Below are positions 5,553 to 7,771 of a stretch of DNA of 7,771 nt, piece by piece. The notes beneath the pieces are model-generated. The model was not told the origin of the DNA. It saw nothing but the letters and a program-made list of their open reading frames with translations, and searched no databases. Each line of letters begins with the position of its first letter. The stretch's first letter is position 1. The stretch is from Acidimicrobiia bacterium (GTDB taxonomy: Bacteria > Actinomycetota > Acidimicrobiia > Spongiisociales > ZC4RG35), in contig JAICND010000055.1 in assembly GCA_025929005.1 (NCBI GenBank), positions 1 through 7,771 of the forward strand, written 5' to 3'. Both the position numbers and the translations under genes were made by a program.

Positions 5553-6019
5553 GCGGCTACCGGGTCGGTCTGGGCGTTGATGCCCACCGATTTGGCGGCG
5601 CTCCACCCCTCAAACTCGGGGGCGTGGTGGTCGACGACACACGGGGCGTCGAGGCGACCTCTGACGGAGACGTTGCCGCCCATGCACTGGCGGATGCGCT
5701 GCTGGGAGCGGCCGGATTGGGCGACCTCGGGCAACACTTCCCCCCCGGCGATCCCCAATGGCTGGGGGCGGACAGCATGATCATCCTCCAGGATGTCGTG
5801 CGCCTGGTGCAGTCGGCAGGTTGGGAGATCGTCAACGCAGATCTGACGATCATCGCGCAGGAGGTGTGGATCGCCCCTCACCGCCAGACAATCGCCCAAT
5901 CCCTTGCCGAGGTCGTGGGCGTCGACGTTTCTGTCAAAGCCACCACAACCGATGGAATGGGCTTCATCGGCCGCGCCGAAGGTCTCGCGGTCCTGGCAAT
6001 CGCTGCCGTTACCATCTGA
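5549..6019 (+). CDS. ispF: 2-C-methyl-D-erythritol 2,4-cyclodiphosphate synthase
   Basis: It cyclises CDP-methylerythritol 2-phosphate to MEcPP with loss of CMP, the fifth step of the MEP isoprenoid pathway, as a cytosolic trimer. The 156 residues match the family length. Seen: the zinc ligands Asp11 and His13 in GVDAHRF and His45 in DVAAHALADALLGA; the GDLGQHFPPGDPQW loop (58-71); and the family signature KATTTDGMGFIGRAEGLA (130-147). The usual His of the HSDGD motif is Thr37 here (TSDGD). The ATG overlaps the carD stop as ATGA, a layout typical of translational coupling, and no Shine-Dalgarno precedes it. The usual upstream partner ispD is not between carD and ispF. cysS starts 7 bp downstream. 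Confidence 0.96.
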   Translation: MSGYRVGLGVDAHRFGGAPPLKLGGVVVDDTRGVEATSDGDVAAHALADALLGAAGLGDLGQHFPPGDPQWLGADSMIILQDVVRLVQSAGWEIVNADLTIIAQEVWIAPHRQTIAQSLAEVVGVDVSVKATTTDGMGFIGRAEGLAVLAIAAVTI

Positions 6020-6026
6020 TTGCCTC

Positions 6027-7376
6027 ATGCAGGTTCACTCCACGCTTCACCGAGCGGTCGTTGAACTCGTCCCGCGTCGGCCCGGCGAAGTCTCGATCTA
6101 TGTGTGTGGCGCCACCGTTCAGTCTGAGCCGCATGTCGGCCATGGCCGCTATGCGGTGGTCTTCGACATGATCCGTCGCTACCTCGAGTGGCGGGGATAT
6201 GCGGTCCAATTCGTCCGCAACATCACCGACATCGATGACAAGATCATCGCTGCGGCAGCCGAGATGGGGGAGCAAGTTTCCGAGAGGGCGGCGCGGATGA
6301 CGGCGGTCTTTGCAAACGCCTACCAAAGACTCGGGGTTCTGGACCCGGATGTTGAGCCCAAGGCGACCGAACACGTTCCAGAGATGTTGAAGCTGATCGA
6401 CCGTCTCATTGATAGAGGTTTGGCGTATCCGGTCGAGGACGGAGATGTCTACTTCGCGGTCAGGACGTTCGAGCAGTACGGCAAGCTGTCGGGACGCAGG
6501 ATCGACGAATTGCGGGCCGGGGCGCGGGTCGAAGGATCTGAGTTGAAACACGACCCCCTCGACTTCGCGCTTTGGAAGGCCGCCAAACCAGGAGAGCCAT
6601 CCTGGGACTCACCTTGGGGACCCGGCCGACCCGGCTGGCACATTGAGTGCTCGGCAATGGCAGGTCAGTACCTCGGGGAGGCATTCGACATCCATGGAGG
6701 CGGCGCCGATCTGATCTTCCCGCATCATGAGAATGAGATCGCCCAGTCGGAGGGTGCCACCGGCCAGCCGTTTGCTCGTTATTGGCTGCACAACGGCATG
6801 GTCAATCTGGCGGGCGAGAAGATGTCAAAGTCGACAGGTCGTTTGATCGACCTAACCGAGGCAATAGATCGGTTTGGAGGTATGACTCTCCGTCTCTTCT
6901 TCCTCAGGGCTCATTACCGGTCGCCAATCGAGTTCAGCGAAGATCTCCTGGCAGCAGCTGGAGTGGCATACCAGCGGTTGTTTCGTTTCATGCAGCGGGC
7001 CCCGAGGACCGAGCACAATTCCGACCCCGAAATCTTGGGTCGCTTTGCAGCGGCCATGGACAATGACTTCTCTACTCCCGAGGCTCTTGCGGTCGTCTTC
7101 GAAGCGGTGACAGAGGCGAACCGACTCCTGGATGAAGGCCGCGAAGCGGGACCGATCGTGGCGGCTGCCCGGGAGATGGCGGCTGTGCTCGGCATCCAGA
7201 CCGATCCGCAAACGCGGCACGCCGATGAGGAGATCGTTGACGGTCTTCTGGCTGAACGCGATCGCGCCCGCGCCGAACGCGATTTCGCCCGGGCCGATCG
7301 GCTTAGAGATGAACTGGCTGAGATGGGGGTAACCGTTGAGGACACGCCTGATGGCGCCCGCTGGTTTCGGCATTAG
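6027..7376 (+). CDS. cysS: Cysteinyl-tRNA synthetase
   Basis: Class I aminoacyl-tRNA synthetase that activates cysteine with ATP and loads it onto tRNA-Cys. The 449-residue product has the HIGH motif as HVGH (36-39), KMSKS (265-269), and the four zinc ligands Cys27, Cys208, His233 and Glu237 that read the cysteine thiol, equivalent to C28, C209, H234 and E238 of the E. coli enzyme. Other landmarks are NITDIDDKI (65-73), GWHIECSAMA (203-212) and HGGGADLIFPHHENEIAQSE. The C-terminal anticodon-recognition part ends with RDFARADRLRDEL and VEDTPDGARW, which favours CysS over the paralogue MshC of mycothiol synthesis. The residue after Cys27-Gly is Ala instead of the common Pro (CGAT). ATG 6027 is chosen because the alignable N terminus starts there; the frame extends to 5904 only as a shadow of ispF. 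No Shine-Dalgarno. It overlaps rlmB by 26 bp. Confidence 0.97.
   Translation: MQVHSTLHRAVVELVPRRPGEVSIYVCGATVQSEPHVGHGRYAVVFDMIRRYLEWRGYAVQFVRNITDIDDKIIAAAAEMGEQVSERAARMTAVFANAYQRLGVLDPDVEPKATEHVPEMLKLIDRLIDRGLAYPVEDGDVYFAVRTFEQYGKLSGRRIDELRAGARVEGSELKHDPLDFALWKAAKPGEPSWDSPWGPGRPGWHIECSAMAGQYLGEAFDIHGGGADLIFPHHENEIAQSEGATGQPFARYWLHNGMVNLAGEKMSKSTGRLIDLTEAIDRFGGMTLRLFFLRAHYRSPIEFSEDLLAAAGVAYQRLFRFMQRAPRTEHNSDPEILGRFAAAMDNDFSTPEALAVVFEAVTEANRLLDEGREAGPIVAAAREMAAVLGIQTDPQTRHADEEIVDGLLAERDRARAERDFARADRLRDELAEMGVTVEDTPDGARWFRH
7338..7342 (+). promoter_or_regulatory. Ribosome binding site of rlmB
   Basis: GAGGA stands 8 bases before the ATG at 7351, inside the end of cysS. It is the only convincing Shine-Dalgarno sequence before any start in this window and decides the rlmB start. 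Confidence 0.6.
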
Positions 7377-7771
7377 GGTCGAGGGCCTCAACGCGGTCAG
7401 GGCGGCGGCGCGCGCTGGCAGGGTGATTGATCTCTGGGTCGAGGCTCAAAGGCTGCGGGGCGTGGAGGATCTCTCTGAGGTCGTGACCAAATACGGCGGC
7501 CGCCTCCATCGAGTCGACTCTTTGTCGGACCGGGCCGAGACCGAACATCACCAGGGTGTGGTAGCCGACTGCCGTCTCCTGCCCCTCGCCAGTCTTGAGG
7601 AGCTAACAGATTTCGGGCGACCAGCCCTCATGGTGCTCGATCACATCGTTGATCCCCACAACCTGGGGGCAATCGCCCGTTCGGCAAAGGCCGCCGGGAT
7701 GACCGGGTTGGTGGCTGCCAACCGAAGAGCCGCACCCTTTTCGGCGACGGCTTTCAAGGCCGCCGCGGGTG
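7351..7771 (+). CDS. rlmB: TrmH-family 23S rRNA (guanosine-2'-O)-methyltransferase RlmB, 3'-truncated by the window edge
   Basis: SPOUT-class enzyme that transfers a methyl group from S-adenosylmethionine to a guanosine ribose, in RlmB at 23S rRNA G2251. The frame stays open to the window end, so 140 codons of about 240-250 are visible. The N-terminal L30e-like RNA-binding domain opens with IRVEGLNAVRAAARAGR (8-24) and ends near HHQGVVA, and the catalytic SPOUT domain begins with motif 1, DHIVDPHNLGAIARSAKAAG, followed by the NRRAAPFSATAFKAAAG stretch typical of RlmB. The knotted SAM-binding motifs 2 and 3 lie beyond the edge. The ATG at 7351, inside cysS, has a good ribosome binding site and places the RNA-binding domain right at the N terminus. 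The cysS-rlmB order is conserved in actinobacteria. Another TrmH-family specificity cannot be ruled out from the N-terminal half alone. Confidence 0.92.
   Translation, partial: MAPAGFGIRVEGLNAVRAAARAGRVIDLWVEAQRLRGVEDLSEVVTKYGGRLHRVDSLSDRAETEHHQGVVADCRLLPLASLEELTDFGRPALMVLDHIVDPHNLGAIARSAKAAGMTGLVAANRRAAPFSATAFKAAAG

Noticed and set aside
5904..6026. Longer cysS start 41 codons upstream
   Set aside because: The extension lies wholly in the conserved C-terminal part of ispF in another frame; CysS similarity starts at 6027.
5276..6028. Minus-strand open frame of 250 codons opposite carD and ispF
   Set aside because: Both plus-strand genes are well supported and the antisense product shows no known family feature.

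Overview
The window is a GC-rich, densely packed stretch of bacterial chromosome from Actinomycetota. The evidence is a mycobacterial-type CarD and the order radA, disA, carD, ispF, cysS, rlmB, which closely follows the Mycobacterium tuberculosis Rv3586-Rv3579c neighbourhood. The general look, a lineage such as Acidimicrobiia, is my inference and cannot be proved from the sequence. I see no tRNA or rRNA gene, insertion sequence, CRISPR array or phage gene, and no gene-free stretch longer than about 85 bases.

Layout. Positions 3-1064 (+) hold most of a soluble bacterial cytochrome P450 whose first ~50 residues lie outside the window. Converging on it, with a 20-bp tail-to-tail overlap, is a minus-strand gene (1045-1998) for a membrane protein with two zinc ribbons, one transmembrane helix and a discoidin-like outer domain. 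Only 24 bp from its start a previously easy-to-miss 38-residue single-helix membrane protein (2023-2139) diverges. Then a plus-strand run of housekeeping genes begins: radA (2200-3483), disA (3500-4564), carD (4587-5552), ispF (5549-6019), cysS (6027-7376) and the first 140 codons of rlmB (7351 to the edge).

How they fit together. RadA processes recombination intermediates and is reported to bind and restrain DisA, the c-di-AMP synthase that scans DNA. CarD stabilises the RNA polymerase open complex. IspF makes a step of the MEP isoprenoid pathway, CysS charges tRNA-Cys, and RlmB methylates 23S rRNA. These form one tightly spaced block with 4-26 bp overlaps or gaps of 7-22 bp, so co-transcription is likely, perhaps with an internal promoter ahead of carD.

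The most unusual points are: a CarD protein carrying a ~150-residue lysine/alanine/proline tail resembling histone H1 on its N-terminal side; the absence of ispD between carD and ispF; palindromes lying on the putative -10 elements of both radA and carD; a general lack of Shine-Dalgarno sequences except before rlmB; and individual substitutions at conserved positions in DisA, IspF and the P450. I do not see a wholly new multi-gene system here; the tailed CarD and the divergent membrane-protein pair are the best candidates for something undescribed.
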